Counted from the first letter of the stretch, positions 16,268-26,020 are shown. The stretch: DNA of 64,000 bases from Blastococcus tunisiensis (GCF_900112815.1 NZ_FOND01000005.1:1-64000); one strand, 5' to 3'. The notes: generated by a model from the letters alone, not told the origin. Made by a program: numbers and translations.

Positions 16268-17590
16268 TCATTCCGCGAAGCCGGGCAGCCACTCCTCCAG
16301 GACGCTGCGGAAGTCACCGGCCGCGTCGAGCTGGCAGAGCACCCCGATCGAACCGATGGTCACCCGGTGGATCAGCAGGTAGGCCGGCGGCAGGTTCAGC
16401 TGCCGGCCGAGCCGGCTGGCCTCCGACCGGGGGTCGGCGATCCGGCCGGCCTGTTCCTGCATCCACGCGCGGGTGAAGTGGAAGTGCCGCTCGGCCACGG
16501 GGTCGAGCATCGGTCGCAGGAAGTCGTGCACCCCCTGGGCGTCGACCTCCATCGAGGGGCGCACGAAGCCCTCGGCCCGGAGGTCGGCGAGCACCTCCTC
16601 CGCCTTGCCGGCCAGCGCCCACCGCAGCAACCGCCCGATCGGCTCCGGATGGCCGTCCGGCAGCCGGGCGGTGGCCCCGAAGTCGATGACCCCGAGCCGG
16701 CCGTCGGGCAGCAGCCGGAAGTTGCCCGGGTGCGGGTCGGCGTGCAGCATCCCGGCCCGCTGCGGACCGGAGAAGTGCAGCACCGCGAGCAGGTGCCCGG
16801 CGCGGTCGCGCTGCTCGCGGCTGCCGTCGGCGATGATCCGGGAGAGGGGGGTGCCCTCCAGCCACTCGGAGACGATCACCTTCGGCGCGCTCGCGACGAC
16901 GCGGGGGACGCGGATCTGGTGGTCCCCGGCGTAGGCGGTGGCGAATGCCCGCTGGGCGTCGGCCTCCAGCCCGTAGTCCAGTTCCTCCGCGACGCGCGCC
17001 TTGAGCTCGGCGATCAGCGGCTTGATGTCCATGCCCGGGAAGAGGGCGGCGAACAGCCGGGCGAACCGCGCCAGCTGGTTGAGGTCAGCCATGAGCGCGG
17101 TTGCGGCGCCGGGGTACTGGATCTTCACTGCCACGTCGCGGCCGTCCCGCCAGGTGGCGCGGTGGACCTGGCCGATGCTGGCGGCGGCCGCCGGCTGGTC
17201 GTCGAACTCGGCGAACCGGGTGCGCCAGGTGCCGCCGAGCTGCTGGGCGAGCACCGCGTGCACGGTGCGCACCGGCATGGGTGGCGCTTCCTCCTGAAGC
17301 TTGGTCAGGGCCTCGCGGTAGGGGGCCGCGACCTCGTCGGGGACCGCCGCCTCGAACACCGACAGGGTCTGGCCCAGCTTCATCGCCCCGCCCTTGAGCT
17401 GGCCCAGCACGGCGAACAGCTGCTCCGCCGTGCGCTGCTGCAGTTCGGCGGCGACGTCGTCGGCGTCCCGGCCGGAGAGCCGCTTGCCCAGACCCAGGGT
17501 GGCGCGGCCGGCGGCTCCGAGAGGGAGGGAGGCCAACCGGGCGCTCCGGGCGAGCGAGCCTCCCGGCATCACCGGTCCGTCGTCGCTCAC
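16268..17590 (-). CDS. ABC1/UbiB family atypical kinase
   Basis: A 440-residue member of the ABC1/AarF/UbiB kinase-like family. The family's K-x-G-Q motif is KLGQ (71-74), preceded by the QLKGGAM segment; the Ala-rich loop [12 protein letters not shown] (about 134-145) replaces the Gly-rich loop of ordinary kinases; VAVKIQYPG carries the ATP Lys (156); the catalytic and metal segments are HADPHPGNF and VIDFGAT. Relatives support isoprenoid quinone synthesis or lipid homeostasis, probably as ATPases. GTG start at 17590 follows AGGAGG at good spacing. It matches M. tuberculosis Rv3197 in position. Confidence 0.92.
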   Translation of the reverse strand: MSDDGPVMPGGSLARSARLASLPLGAAGRATLGLGKRLSGRDADDVAAELQQRTAEQLFAVLGQLKGGAMKLGQTLSVFEAAVPDEVAAPYREALTKLQEEAPPMPVRTVHAVLAQQLGGTWRTRFAEFDDQPAAAASIGQVHRATWRDGRDVAVKIQYPGAATALMADLNQLARFARLFAALFPGMDIKPLIAELKARVAEELDYGLEADAQRAFATAYAGDHQIRVPRVVASAPKVIVSEWLEGTPLSRIIADGSREQRDRAGHLLAVLHFSGPQRAGMLHADPHPGNFRLLPDGRLGVIDFGATARLPDGHPEPIGRLLRWALAGKAEEVLADLRAEGFVRPSMEVDAQGVHDFLRPMLDPVAERHFHFTRAWMQEQAGRIADPRSEASRLGRQLNLPPAYLLIHRVTIGSIGVLCQLDAAGDFRSVLEEWLPGFAE

Positions 17591-17658
17591 GCATCCTCCT
17601 CGTCGCCGGGCGCCCCCGCGGGGCCCGTCGTCTCGTGCCGGTGAGCCCGCGAGCCCGG

Positions 17659-18804
17659 TCAGCCGCCCATTGTTCCCTCTCGGGGACGGTCCGCGCCCGC
17701 AGGTGCCGTCACCGCGTCCCCTGAACGGGCGGTGGGTCCACCGGCGGGGGTGGCCGTGGCTTCCTCCCGGGCCGCTCCGCACGAGCAGCCCGGGTGCACC
17801 GGCCAGCGTCGCAGCCGCGGTGCGAGATGAGGCGGGCGCAGCTCCACGGTGGCCTCGAGCACCCCGGGGGCGGCCGAGCCGTCGAGATAGGCGAGCGCCT
17901 GCAGCGCCGCGGTCGCCGCCGTGAGCAGGCAGGTGACCGTGGACCCGCTCGGCGGTGGCTCGCGGGCCGTCAGCTGCGCCGCGAGACGGGGCCAGCGTGG
18001 GTCGGCGTCCCGCCGGTGCAGGTCGGCGCAGTGCAGGCAGCTGGTCATCCCGGGGACGACCAGCGGCCCGACGACCCCGGTCTCGCCCCGGACGGTCGCC
18101 ACCAGGTGCGGGACGCCGGAACGGTGGAAGCCGGCGACGAGCGGATCGCAGGCGGCCCACGGCCGGGCCAGCACGACCAGGTCGGCGTCGATGCCCGGCT
18201 CCAGCGGCCGCAGATCGGTGAGCGGGCTGGCGCGGCGCACCGCGTCCGCGGCGGCCAGGGCCCGGGGGCGCCCCTCGTCGGCGGCGGTGAGGCCACCGAC
18301 GACGGCGTCCCCGGCCGTCGTGAGGCCGCTGTCGCGCACCGTCACCCGCCCGACGCCGCTCGCCGCCAGCATGGCGGCGAGCGGGGCGCCCACCCGCGTG
18401 GCGCCCTCCACGACCACCACCGACCTGCGTCGTGCGCGCCACCCGCCCGGGCGGCCCAGGGCGGCGGGCAGCTCCGGAGCGGTGCGGGCGGACGCTGCGG
18501 GCCCCGCCGTCGCCGACAGCAGGTCACCGGCGTCCAGATCGACGAGCAGTCCGCTGTCGCGCAGACCGTCCAGGACCTCGGCCACGTGCCGGGGATCGAG
18601 CCCCAGCCGGGCCGCGTCGCGGATCACCGCGCGCTGGCCCCGTCGCCCGTCCAGCCCGCGCAGGAGCGCGACCATGGCGGCGTCGTCCGCCTCGAGGAGC
18701 AGACCGGAGCCGCCGTCGACACCTCCCGCCTGCACGCCGGCGGCGGCGCCGGCCTGGAGCAGCGGGGTGGCGGCCGGCAGCAGGGGGTGGGCGGAGTCAC
18801 TCAC
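17659..18804 (-). CDS. ThiF/E1-like protein with a degenerate nucleotide site
   Basis: A 381-residue protein with an N-terminal winged-helix-like part (residues 1-110) and a Rossmann domain related to ThiF/MoeB/E1 adenylating enzymes. The nucleotide motif reads [12 protein letters not shown] instead of the usual GxGGxG, so ATP binding is doubtful. Zinc-site Cys pairs typical of the family remain: SCLHC near residue 245 and HPGCSCG near residue 345. It occupies the place of M. tuberculosis Rv3196, between the ABC1 kinase and the metallopeptidase genes. Function unknown; a structural or scaffolding role is possible. GTG start at 18804. Confidence 0.75.
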   Translation of the reverse strand: MSDSAHPLLPAATPLLQAGAAAGVQAGGVDGGSGLLLEADDAAMVALLRGLDGRRGQRAVIRDAARLGLDPRHVAEVLDGLRDSGLLVDLDAGDLLSATAGPAASARTAPELPAALGRPGGWRARRRSVVVVEGATRVGAPLAAMLAASGVGRVTVRDSGLTTAGDAVVGGLTAADEGRPRALAAADAVRRASPLTDLRPLEPGIDADLVVLARPWAACDPLVAGFHRSGVPHLVATVRGETGVVGPLVVPGMTSCLHCADLHRRDADPRWPRLAAQLTAREPPPSGSTVTCLLTAATAALQALAYLDGSAAPGVLEATVELRPPHLAPRLRRWPVHPGCSCGAAREEATATPAGGPTARSGDAVTAPAGADRPREGTMGG

Positions 18805-18867
18805 CCGGCCAGCGTCGCAGCGCGGCGAGGCGGCGGAGGCCTGCGTCCACAGGCCCGGGACGACGAA

Positions 18868-18956
18868 CGGCGGCGCCCCTCATCAGGAGCGCCGCCGCAT
18901 GGCCCCCTTCCGGGGCCCGCCCCGAGCGTGCGAGGGGTGGGGAGAAGGGGGTCCTT
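18868..18956 (-). terminator. Hairpin and stop-proximal repeat after the zinc-ribbon gene
   Basis: Reading leftwards from the small zinc-ribbon gene: a copy of the stop-proximal repeat (18956-18901, AAGGACCCCCTTC arm and CGAGCGTGCGAG core seen on the plus strand), then a second hairpin at 18868-18897 with a 9-bp perfect stem CGGCGGCGC. Together they separate this gene from the ThiF-like gene. Confidence 0.7.
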
Positions 18957-18958
18957 GT

Positions 18959-19111
18959 TCAGGCCTTGCCGAGGATCCGGTTCATCTTGGTGCCGCACAC
19001 CGGGCAGGTGCCCTGGGCCATGCGGCGGCCGGACTCGCTGACCTTGACCTCGCCGTCGAAGTCGCGCTTCTCCTTGCACTTCACGCAGTAGCCGTTGTAG
19101 CTCTCCGCCAC
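18959..19111 (-). CDS. Small zinc-ribbon protein (DUF5679)
   Basis: A 50-residue protein with two CxxC knuckles, Y-C-V-K-C-K (Cys9 and Cys12) and T-C-P-V-C-G (about Cys38 and Cys41), which form one zinc ribbon. This is the DUF5679 family of high-GC actinobacteria; the role is unknown. The GTG at 19111 is chosen because GAGGAG lies at proper spacing and the family begins with A/S-E-S-Y-N-G-Y-C. A longer start at 19147 has no similarity. Confidence 0.85.
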   Translation of the reverse strand: MAESYNGYCVKCKEKRDFDGEVKVSESGRRMAQGTCPVCGTKMNRILGKA

Positions 19112-19513
19112 GGGATCTCCTCGGGATCGGGGTGCCTCGGCATGCATGCCGGACGCCGTTGCGCAGGCACGCTACCCGTGCCGACGAGCCGACGGGTCCG
19201 CGCGGGGACGACCTGGTGGCGCTGCTCCCCGGCCCGTGCTCCACAGCCTGTGGACAACCCTGTGGAGCGTGTGGGGACGGTTCGGCGTGTCCCTGTGCGC
19301 GGAGCGGGGACGGTCCCGGGACAACCCCGCCGGCGCGATCCCCGGCACGTTCCTCACCTGCGCGAACGCGGTCGTCGCGGCTGTGGAGCGGCCACCGGGC
19401 GCAACCCTTGTCACCGGGTGGAGCGGTGGGCCTGTCCACCGTCCGTGCGACCTGCACCCGAGTGGGTGCCTTCGCGGAGGCGCCGCGTGCACCGTGTGCC
19501 TTACGGTGCCTCC
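19112..19513. other. Divergent intergenic region with DnaA-box-like sequences
   Basis: A 402-base gene-free stretch between the zinc-ribbon gene and the YgjP-type peptidase gene. TGTGGACAA at 19249-19257 is an exact reverse complement of TTGTCCACA, the actinobacterial DnaA box. It sits inside an inverted repeat CTCCACAG (19239-19246) / CTGTGGAG (19260-19267), with further TGTGGA at 19381. Its right end holds the -10 element TACGGT (19502-19507) of the peptidase gene. No small gene was seen. Confidence 0.5.
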
Positions 19514-20227
19514 GTGCCCGGATGGACCCCAGACGCCCCCGCGTGCCCCGACGCGAGGGGCCCGTCGCTCGCTGCCCGCCCGGGTGAGCGCGCGGTGCCG
19601 GCTGCCCGCGCCCGCCGGGGTGCCGAGGACGCCGCCCCGGCGGACGGGGGCCTCCCGGACCTCGCCGGTGGTCCCGCGGCCCTGGGCGCGGTGGAGGTCC
19701 GCCGCAGCGCCCGCCGGCGCCGCACGGTGACCGCCTACCGGGAGAAGGGGCGGACCGTGGTGCTGATCCCGGCCGCCTTCAGCCCTGCCGAGGAGCGGCG
19801 CTGGGTGGCGCAGATGGTGGCGAAGCTGCAGACGCGCGAGGAGCGGCGCCGCCGCTCGCTCGGTGGGGACGACGAGCTGATGGCCCGCGCGCGAGCGCTG
19901 TCGGCGGCGCACCTCGACGGGCTGGCCGAACCCACGAGCGTGCGCTGGGTGGACAACCAGAACCGCCGGTGGGGCTCGTGCACCCCGGCCGACGGCAGCA
20001 TCCGCCTGTCCAGCCGGCTGCGGGCAATGCCGGAGTACGTCGTGGACTACGTGCTCGTCCACGAGCTCGTGCACCTGCTCGAGCCGGGCCACGACGAGCG
20101 CTTCTGGGCGCACGTCGCCCGCTATCCCCGGGCGGAGCGGGCCCGCGGCTTCCTGGAGGGGGTCGAGCAGGCCGCCTCGGGCGCCGACGGGGCCGAGCCG
20201 GACCCCGCCGCCGACCTGGTCGACTGA
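19514..20227 (+). CDS. YgjP-type (M48/DUF45) metallopeptidase
   Basis: A 237-residue predicted zinc metallopeptidase. The zinc motif is H-E-L-V-H (183-187) with a third ligand in P-G-H-D-E-R-F-W (His193). The family signature NRRWGSCTP precedes it (about 150-158). The first 60 residues are a low-complexity Ala/Pro/Arg-rich extension. GTG at 19514 is favoured because a -10 element TACGGT ends six bases before it; a start near residue 62 (VEVRRSARRR) would also give a complete domain. Substrate unknown. Confidence 0.85.
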   Translation: MPGWTPDAPACPDARGPSLAARPGERAVPAARARRGAEDAAPADGGLPDLAGGPAALGAVEVRRSARRRRTVTAYREKGRTVVLIPAAFSPAEERRWVAQMVAKLQTREERRRRSLGGDDELMARARALSAAHLDGLAEPTSVRWVDNQNRRWGSCTPADGSIRLSSRLRAMPEYVVDYVLVHELVHLLEPGHDERFWAHVARYPRAERARGFLEGVEQAASGADGAEPDPAADLVD

Positions 20228-20228
20228 C

Positions 20229-20288
20229 GGAAGGACCCCGTCCTCCTCGCCGCTCGCGGGCTCGCGGCGGGGCCCTGCACCGGGGCCG
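20229..20288 (+). terminator. Stop-proximal repeat terminator after the YgjP-type peptidase gene
   Basis: Starts within two bases of the stop codon with GGAAGGACCCCGTCC; core CTCGCGGGCTCG; the right arm is CCGGGGCC. It lies between convergent genes. Confidence 0.7.
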
Positions 20289-20350
20289 CTCCAGCGCGTC
20301 ACCGTGCTCGCACCGAGCCTCAGGGCGGGGCCGGGGAGCGGCCGCGGCGG

Positions 20351-21793
20351 CTAGTCCTTCCCGGGCTCCCGGTCCTCGTCGTCCCCGGAGTCGTCCCCTG
20401 AGCCGTCCCCTGAGCCGTCCCCTGAGCCGTCCCCTGAGCGGTCGCCGCTGGCGCCGGTCTCCTCGCGATCGGCGGCATCGTCGGCGGTGAGCGCCGCCAG
20501 CTCGTCGTCCAGACCCTGGCGCGCGACGAAGTCCAGCGGCTCGTCGAGGTCGTCCGACGTGGGCAGCAGGTCGGGGTGCGACCAGAGCCGGTCCCGGGCG
20601 TCCGCCCCGTGCTGCTGGGTCATGGCGCCCCACACCGTCGCAGCGTCGCGCAGCTGGCGCGGGCGGAGCTCCAGACCCACGAGCGTGGCGAACGTCTGCT
20701 CGGCCGGCCCGCCGGAGGCGCGCCGGCGGCGCATCGTCTCGGCCAGCGCGGAGTGGCCGGGCAGCCGGTCCTTCGCCGCCTCCGCGACGACGGTGTCCAC
20801 CCACCCCTCGACCAGCGCGAGCAGGGTCTCCAGCCGGCGCAGCGCCATGTGCTGCTCGGGCGTCTCCTCCGGCTCGAGGACGCCGCTGCCCAGCAGCTGC
20901 TGGATGCTCTCCGGGTTGCTGGGGTCGATGCCCCCCTCCATCCCGGACATGGCCTCGGTGATGCCGCGCTCGATGGCCTCGCGGTCGATGGTGATGCCGC
21001 GGGCGTAGGCGTGCACCGCGTCCTGGAGCTGCTGGCGCAGCCACGGGACGTGCGCGAACAGCCGCTGGGAGGCCGCCTCGCGCAGCGCCAGGAACAGCCG
21101 CACCTCGTCGGCGGGCCGGTCGAGGCCGGCGGCGAACGCGGCCACGTTCTGCGGGACGAGCACGCCGGTGCCTGACGGAGCCAGCGGCAGCCCGACGTCG
21201 GTGCTGGTGACGACCTCGTCAGCGAGCTTGCCGAGGGCCTGGCCGACCTGGGCGCCGAACATGAGCCCGCCCATCCGGCCCATGATCCCGGCCACCGGCC
21301 CGAACGCCATGGCGGCCTCCTGCGGCAGGGCGCTGGTCATGGCCGCGACGACCTTCTCCGCCAGGGGGTCGATGAGGGCACCCCAGGCCGGCAGGGTCTG
21401 CTCGACCCACTCGACCCGCGACCAGGCGGCGGTCCGCTCGATGCCCGAGGGCAGCTCGGTCACCGGGTCCAGCCACAGGTCGGCCAGGCGCAGCGCCTCG
21501 GCGACCGCGGTGCGCTCGGCGTCGGAGGAGGGCTGGTGACCCGCCGCGAGCTGGCTGATGGCGCCCTGGCGGGCGAGGTCCCAGTTGACCGGGCCCCCGG
21601 ACCAGTTCATCAGCTTCTGCAGCTCGGCGAACAGCGGCATCTTGCCCATCAGGTCCTCCGGCGAGCCGCCGCCGGCGATGCCGCCGAACAGGGCGCCGAG
21701 CCCGAACGGGTCGCCGGGGTTGCCTCCCTGGCCGGGCTCGCGGCGCTCGGGGTCGCGGTCGGACGGTCCGAAGCCGAAGGGGACGTCACTCAT
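20351..21793 (-). CDS. DUF2342 (zincin-like) protein with acidic tail
   Basis: A 480-residue protein of the actinobacterial DUF2342 family annotated as zinc-dependent metalloprotease (M. tuberculosis Rv3195). The usual parts are present: Gly-rich N-terminus, LMFGAQVGQALGKLA (about 177-191), VRLFLALREAASQRLFAHVPWL (231-252), and EGWVDTVV near residue 345. In relatives I recall a His follows REAA; here it is Ser242, so zinc binding and activity are uncertain. The C-terminus is a Gly/Ser/Asp repeat encoded by a 12-bp tandem repeat. ATG start at 21793. The stop is close to the repeat terminator of the convergent peptidase gene. Confidence 0.85.
   Translation of the reverse strand: MSDVPFGFGPSDRDPERREPGQGGNPGDPFGLGALFGGIAGGGSPEDLMGKMPLFAELQKLMNWSGGPVNWDLARQGAISQLAAGHQPSSDAERTAVAEALRLADLWLDPVTELPSGIERTAAWSRVEWVEQTLPAWGALIDPLAEKVVAAMTSALPQEAAMAFGPVAGIMGRMGGLMFGAQVGQALGKLADEVVTSTDVGLPLAPSGTGVLVPQNVAAFAAGLDRPADEVRLFLALREAASQRLFAHVPWLRQQLQDAVHAYARGITIDREAIERGITEAMSGMEGGIDPSNPESIQQLLGSGVLEPEETPEQHMALRRLETLLALVEGWVDTVVAEAAKDRLPGHSALAETMRRRRASGGPAEQTFATLVGLELRPRQLRDAATVWGAMTQQHGADARDRLWSHPDLLPTSDDLDEPLDFVARQGLDDELAALTADDAADREETGASGDRSGDGSGDGSGDGSGDDSGDDEDREPGKD
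20387..20446. repeat. 12-bp tandem repeat encoding a G-D-G-S tail
   Basis: Five units of TGAGCCGTCCCC or close variants inside the 3' end of the DUF2342 gene. Each unit encodes G-D-G-S, giving a flexible acidic tail that could vary in length between strains by slippage. Confidence 0.85.
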
Positions 21794-21900
21794 GCATCCA
21801 CGGTAGACGTGTGATCTTCGTGGCGACGGCGGCGAGTTGCGCCATGGGCGGACGGGACGTCGTCGGCGCCGTCCGGTTCCGCCGCATAGGCTCGCCCGTC

Positions 21901-22923
21901 GTGACCCGCCGGATCGCCGTCCTGACCGCCGGTGTCGTGCTCCTGGTCCTCTTCGGGGTCCTGGGGACGACGCTGCCGGTGCCGTACGTCGCCCAGGTGC
22001 CGGGGCCCACCTACAACACCCTCGGGGACATCGACGGCGACCCGATCATCAGCATCGAGGGGCGGGACCGCAACGAGGTCGAGGGCAACCTGAACCTGAC
22101 CACGGTCGGCGTGAGCCGGGGTGGTCTCAGCCTGGTGCAGGCGGTCCGCGGCTGGTTCGACGACGAGGTCAGCGTCGTCCCCGAGGAATCGGTGTACCCG
22201 CCGGACCGGTCACCGGAGGAGACCCGCGAGGCGAACCGGGCGGCCTTCCTGACCTCGGAGCAGGCGGCGGAGACCGTCGCGCTGGGCCGGCTGGGCTACC
22301 CGGTGAAGGTCGTCGTCCAGGGCGTCTCCGAGGACTCGCCGTCGGAGGGCGCCCTCGAGGAGGGGGACGCGCTCGAGGCGGTCGACGGCGTCCCCACGCC
22401 GGACACCGAGGCGCTCGACGAGGTCCTCGGCTCCATCCCCGGCGGTTCGACGGTCACCGTGTCCTACACCCGCCAGGGGGAGCCCGGTACGGCGACGATC
22501 ACCACCGGGTCCGCCGAGGACCGCGGGGGATCGTTGCTCGGCATCACGATCCTGGAGCAGCCGTCGGCGCCCTTCGACGTGGACATCCAGGTCGAGGACG
22601 TCGGTGGTCCCTCGGCCGGCCTCATGCTGACCCTCGGGATCCTGGACCTGGTGGGGGAGGACGACCTGACCGGGGGAGCGGTGATCGCGGGCACCGGCAC
22701 CATCAACGCCGACGGCGACGTCGGGGCGATCGGCGGGATCCCGCTGAAGATGGTCGCCGCCCGGGAGATCGGCGCGGAGCTGTTCCTGGTCCCGGCCGGC
22801 AACTGCGCCGAGGCCGCGGCGGCGCCCGACCCGGGATTCCCGCTCGCCCGGGTCGCCACCCTGGACGACGCGCTCGAGGCACTGGCCGACTTCGAGGCGG
22901 GGCGGACACCGGAGACCTGCTGA
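21901..22923 (+). CDS. PDZ/Lon-like membrane-anchored serine protease
   Basis: A 340-residue protease with an N-terminal membrane helix (residues 5-24), a central PDZ domain (about 130-215, GYPVKVVVQGVSEDSPSEG) and a C-terminal Lon-type S16 domain. The Ser-Lys dyad is Ser238 in G-G-P-S-A-G-L and Lys283 in G-I-P-L-K-M-V. It probably cleaves envelope proteins on the outer face of the membrane. It corresponds to M. tuberculosis Rv3194c. GTG at 21901 follows the -10 element TAGGCT (21887-21892) by eight bases, a leaderless arrangement. Confidence 0.92.
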   Translation: MTRRIAVLTAGVVLLVLFGVLGTTLPVPYVAQVPGPTYNTLGDIDGDPIISIEGRDRNEVEGNLNLTTVGVSRGGLSLVQAVRGWFDDEVSVVPEESVYPPDRSPEETREANRAAFLTSEQAAETVALGRLGYPVKVVVQGVSEDSPSEGALEEGDALEAVDGVPTPDTEALDEVLGSIPGGSTVTVSYTRQGEPGTATITTGSAEDRGGSLLGITILEQPSAPFDVDIQVEDVGGPSAGLMLTLGILDLVGEDDLTGGAVIAGTGTINADGDVGAIGGIPLKMVAAREIGAELFLVPAGNCAEAAAAPDPGFPLARVATLDDALEALADFEAGRTPETC

Positions 22924-23080
22924 CCGTCCGGACACGCAGGGAACCCCGTCGGCCCCCGTGCGTTGTGCTGGGATGACCGGGGTTTCCCACCCGGGGCCGG
23001 ATCGAACCATCGACCGCCCCCGGACCCGGACCCGGCCGATCGCACATCTGCAACCGTTCGCAAACTGAAGGAGAGCGCTC

Positions 23081-26020
23081 GTGGCCATGCGGCCCCCCGT
23101 GCCGGTGCCGACCCTGTCGCGCCGCGCGAAGCTGGTCCTCGGCGCCGTCGCCGTCCTGCTGGTGCTGTTCACCGCCATCGGCACGCTGACCAACGTCTAC
23201 GTCGACTACCTCTGGTTCGACGCGACCAACTACACCGAGGTCTTCTGGACCGAGCTCCAGACCCGGGTGCTGCTGTTCGCGGTCGCCGGGGTGGCCACCG
23301 GTGGTGCGGTCGCCGCGTCGATCCACTTCGCCTACCGCTTCCGGCCCACCTTCCGGCCGATGTCGCTCGAGCAGCAGAACCTCGAGCGCTACCGCCAGTC
23401 GCTGGAGCCCCGCCGCGGCCTGGTGCTCACCGCCGTCGCCGTCGTGCTCGGCCTGTTCGCCGGGTTCACCGCGCAGAGCAGCTGGCAGACCTGGCTGCAG
23501 TTCCGCAACAGCACCGACTTCGGGCGCACCGACCCGCAGTTCAACATGGACCTGTCGTTCTTCGTCTTCGACTACCCGTTCTACCGGCTGGCGCTCGGCT
23601 TCGGCTTCGCGATCGTGCTGCTCGCGCTGATCGGGGCGGTGCTGACGCACTACGTCTTCGGCGGGCTGCGGCTGCAGACGCCGGGGCAGAAGCTGACGGC
23701 GGCGGCCCGCGTGCACCTGTCGGTGCTCCTCGGCCTCTTCGTCGCGCTCAAGGCGGTGGCCTACTGGCTGGACCGCTACGGCCTCGTCTACTCCGACCGC
23801 GGTGACGTCTTCACCGGCGCGAGCTACACCGACGTCAACGCGTTGCTGGTGCCCAAGACGATCCTGGTCTTCGTCGCGATCATCTGCGCCGTCGCGTTCT
23901 TCGCGAACATCGTCGTGCGCAACTTCCTGCTGCCGGCGGCCGCTCTGGTCCTGCTGCTGCTCTCCAGCCTGGTGATCGGGGTGGCCTACCCGGCGATCGT
24001 CCAGCAGTTCGTGGTGAAGCCCAGCGCCAACGAGCGGGAGGCCCCCTACATCGAGCGGGCGATCGAGATGACCCGCGACGCCTACGGCCTGTCCGGCATC
24101 GAGTACATCGACTACGCGCAGGACACCACGGGCAACGAGGTGGACCCCGAGGTCGTGCTCGCCGAGCTGCGCAACGACACGGAGACCATCCCCAACGCCC
24201 GGTTGCTGGACCCCAACGTCCTGTCGGACACGTTCACCGCACGCCAGCAGATCCGCAACGTCTACGGGTTCCCGGAGAAGCTCGACATCGACCGGTACAC
24301 GGTCGACGGCGAGACGGGCGACTACGTCGTGGCCGTGCGCGAGCTCGACAGCGCGGGCCTGTCGGAGAACCAGAGCACGTGGATCAACCGGCACACCGTC
24401 TACACGCACGGACACGGCTTCGTCGCGGCGCCGGCGAACGAGGTGGTGGCCGGCTCGGAGGGCGGGGAGCCGAACTTCACCACCCGCGACCTGCCCACCC
24501 GGGGCAACATCCCGGTCGAGGAGAGCCGCATCTACTACGGCGAGCTGATGCAGGACTACTCCGTCGTCGGGGCGCCGGAGGGGGCCGAGCCGCGGGAGTT
24601 CGACCTGCCCGAGGGCGGCTCGGACGAGCGGCAGATCAACAACACCTACCAGGGTGACGGCGGCGTCGAGATCGGCAGCTTCTTCCGGCGCCTGACCTAC
24701 GCCATCTACTACCGGGAGCGGAACTTCCTGCTCTCCAGCGCGGTCAACGAGGAGTCGAAGGTGCTCTACGTCCGCGACCCGCGCGAGCGCGTGGAGAAGG
24801 CGGCGCCCTTCCTCGAGGTGGACGGCGACCCGTACCCGGCCGTGATCGACGGCCGCGTCACATGGATCCTGGACGGCTACACGACGTCGGACTCCTACCC
24901 CTACGCCGAGCAGATGCAGCTCGGCGAGGCGGCGGCCGACGCGCTCACCGGGACCGGCACCACGGCGCTGCCGAACGAGACCTTCAACTACATCCGCAAC
25001 TCGGTGAAAGCCACGGTGGACGCCTACGACGGCACGGTGACGCTGTACGAGTGGGACCAGGAGGACCCGGTCCTCCAGACGTACATGAAGGCGTTCCCGG
25101 ACGTCGTGGAGCCGCGGGAGTCGATGGACGACGAGCTGGTCGGCCACGTGCGGTACCCGGAGGACCTCTTCAAGGTGCAGCGGGACATCCTGACCCGCTA
25201 CCACGTCGACGAGCCGATCGCCTTCTACGAGGGCAGCGACCGGTGGCAGATCCCGGACGACCCGACCCGGAACACCGACCAGGACCAGCCGCCGTACTAC
25301 ATCCTGGCCCAGCGGCCGGGGGACGACGAGGCCAGCTTCCAGCTGACCAGCGCGCTGAACGCCTTCCAGCGGGACAACCTCTCGGCGTTCATCTCCGCGT
25401 CGAGCGCCCCGGACACCTACGGCGAGATCCAGGTGCTGCAGCTCCCCGGGAACACGCCGTTCCGTGGCCCGGGGCAGGTGCAGAACGCGTTCACGACCAA
25501 CAACCAGGTGCGACCGGACCTGACGTTGTTCGAGAGCGAGAGCTCCAACGCGGTGTTCGGCAACCTGCTGACCCTGCCGATCGGTGACGCGGGGCTGCTG
25601 TACGTCGAGCCGCTGTACGTGGAGGGGGCCGACGAGAGCGGCTTCCCGCTGCTGCAGCGGGTGCTGGTGAACTTCGGTGACCGGATCGGGTACGCCAACA
25701 CCCTCTCCGAGGCCCTGGACCAGGTGTTCGGTGCCGGGGCGGGGGAGTCGGCGACCGACAGCGACGACATTGCCGACACCGTCGACGAGGACGCGACCCC
25801 GGAGGTCGTACCAGGGGGCGGAGACGGCGTCGATGCGCCCGGTGGCGGGGAGGCGCCGGTCACGCCGGACATGGAGCAGGCGGTGGTGGACATCAACGCC
25901 GCCCTCGCGGCGCTCGCGGCGGCCCAGCGCGCGGGCGACTTCGCCGGACAGGGGCAGGCGCTGGAGGACCTGCAGGCGGCGGTGGACGCCTACCAGGCCG
26001 CTCAGCAGGCCGGCGAGTGA
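23081..26020 (+). CDS. UPF0182 family large membrane protein
   Basis: A 979-residue protein with about seven membrane helices in the first 310 residues and a large soluble, presumably extracytoplasmic, domain after that; this is the UPF0182 (COG1615) architecture. The C-terminal 100 residues are Gly/Ala-rich and acidic, then a helix of Ala/Gln (NAALAALAAAQRAG). Function is unknown; it accompanies the PDZ protease gene as in M. tuberculosis (Rv3193c beside Rv3194c). GTG start at 23081 has a clear binding site (AAGGAGAGCGCTC). Confidence 0.93.
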   Translation: MAMRPPVPVPTLSRRAKLVLGAVAVLLVLFTAIGTLTNVYVDYLWFDATNYTEVFWTELQTRVLLFAVAGVATGGAVAASIHFAYRFRPTFRPMSLEQQNLERYRQSLEPRRGLVLTAVAVVLGLFAGFTAQSSWQTWLQFRNSTDFGRTDPQFNMDLSFFVFDYPFYRLALGFGFAIVLLALIGAVLTHYVFGGLRLQTPGQKLTAAARVHLSVLLGLFVALKAVAYWLDRYGLVYSDRGDVFTGASYTDVNALLVPKTILVFVAIICAVAFFANIVVRNFLLPAAALVLLLLSSLVIGVAYPAIVQQFVVKPSANEREAPYIERAIEMTRDAYGLSGIEYIDYAQDTTGNEVDPEVVLAELRNDTETIPNARLLDPNVLSDTFTARQQIRNVYGFPEKLDIDRYTVDGETGDYVVAVRELDSAGLSENQSTWINRHTVYTHGHGFVAAPANEVVAGSEGGEPNFTTRDLPTRGNIPVEESRIYYGELMQDYSVVGAPEGAEPREFDLPEGGSDERQINNTYQGDGGVEIGSFFRRLTYAIYYRERNFLLSSAVNEESKVLYVRDPRERVEKAAPFLEVDGDPYPAVIDGRVTWILDGYTTSDSYPYAEQMQLGEAAADALTGTGTTALPNETFNYIRNSVKATVDAYDGTVTLYEWDQEDPVLQTYMKAFPDVVEPRESMDDELVGHVRYPEDLFKVQRDILTRYHVDEPIAFYEGSDRWQIPDDPTRNTDQDQPPYYILAQRPGDDEASFQLTSALNAFQRDNLSAFISASSAPDTYGEIQVLQLPGNTPFRGPGQVQNAFTTNNQVRPDLTLFESESSNAVFGNLLTLPIGDAGLLYVEPLYVEGADESGFPLLQRVLVNFGDRIGYANTLSEALDQVFGAGAGESATDSDDIADTVDEDATPEVVPGGGDGVDAPGGGEAPVTPDMEQAVVDINAALAALAAAQRAGDFAGQGQALEDLQAAVDAYQAAQQAGE

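Noticed and set aside
17659-18804. RiPP (TOMM) cyclodehydratase partner
   Set aside because: No YcaO gene or precursor peptide was seen, and the position matches Rv3196 in a housekeeping neighbourhood.
19239-19267. Chromosomal replication origin
   Set aside because: Only one exact DnaA box, no AT-rich unwinding element and no dnaA/dnaN/rnpA neighbours.
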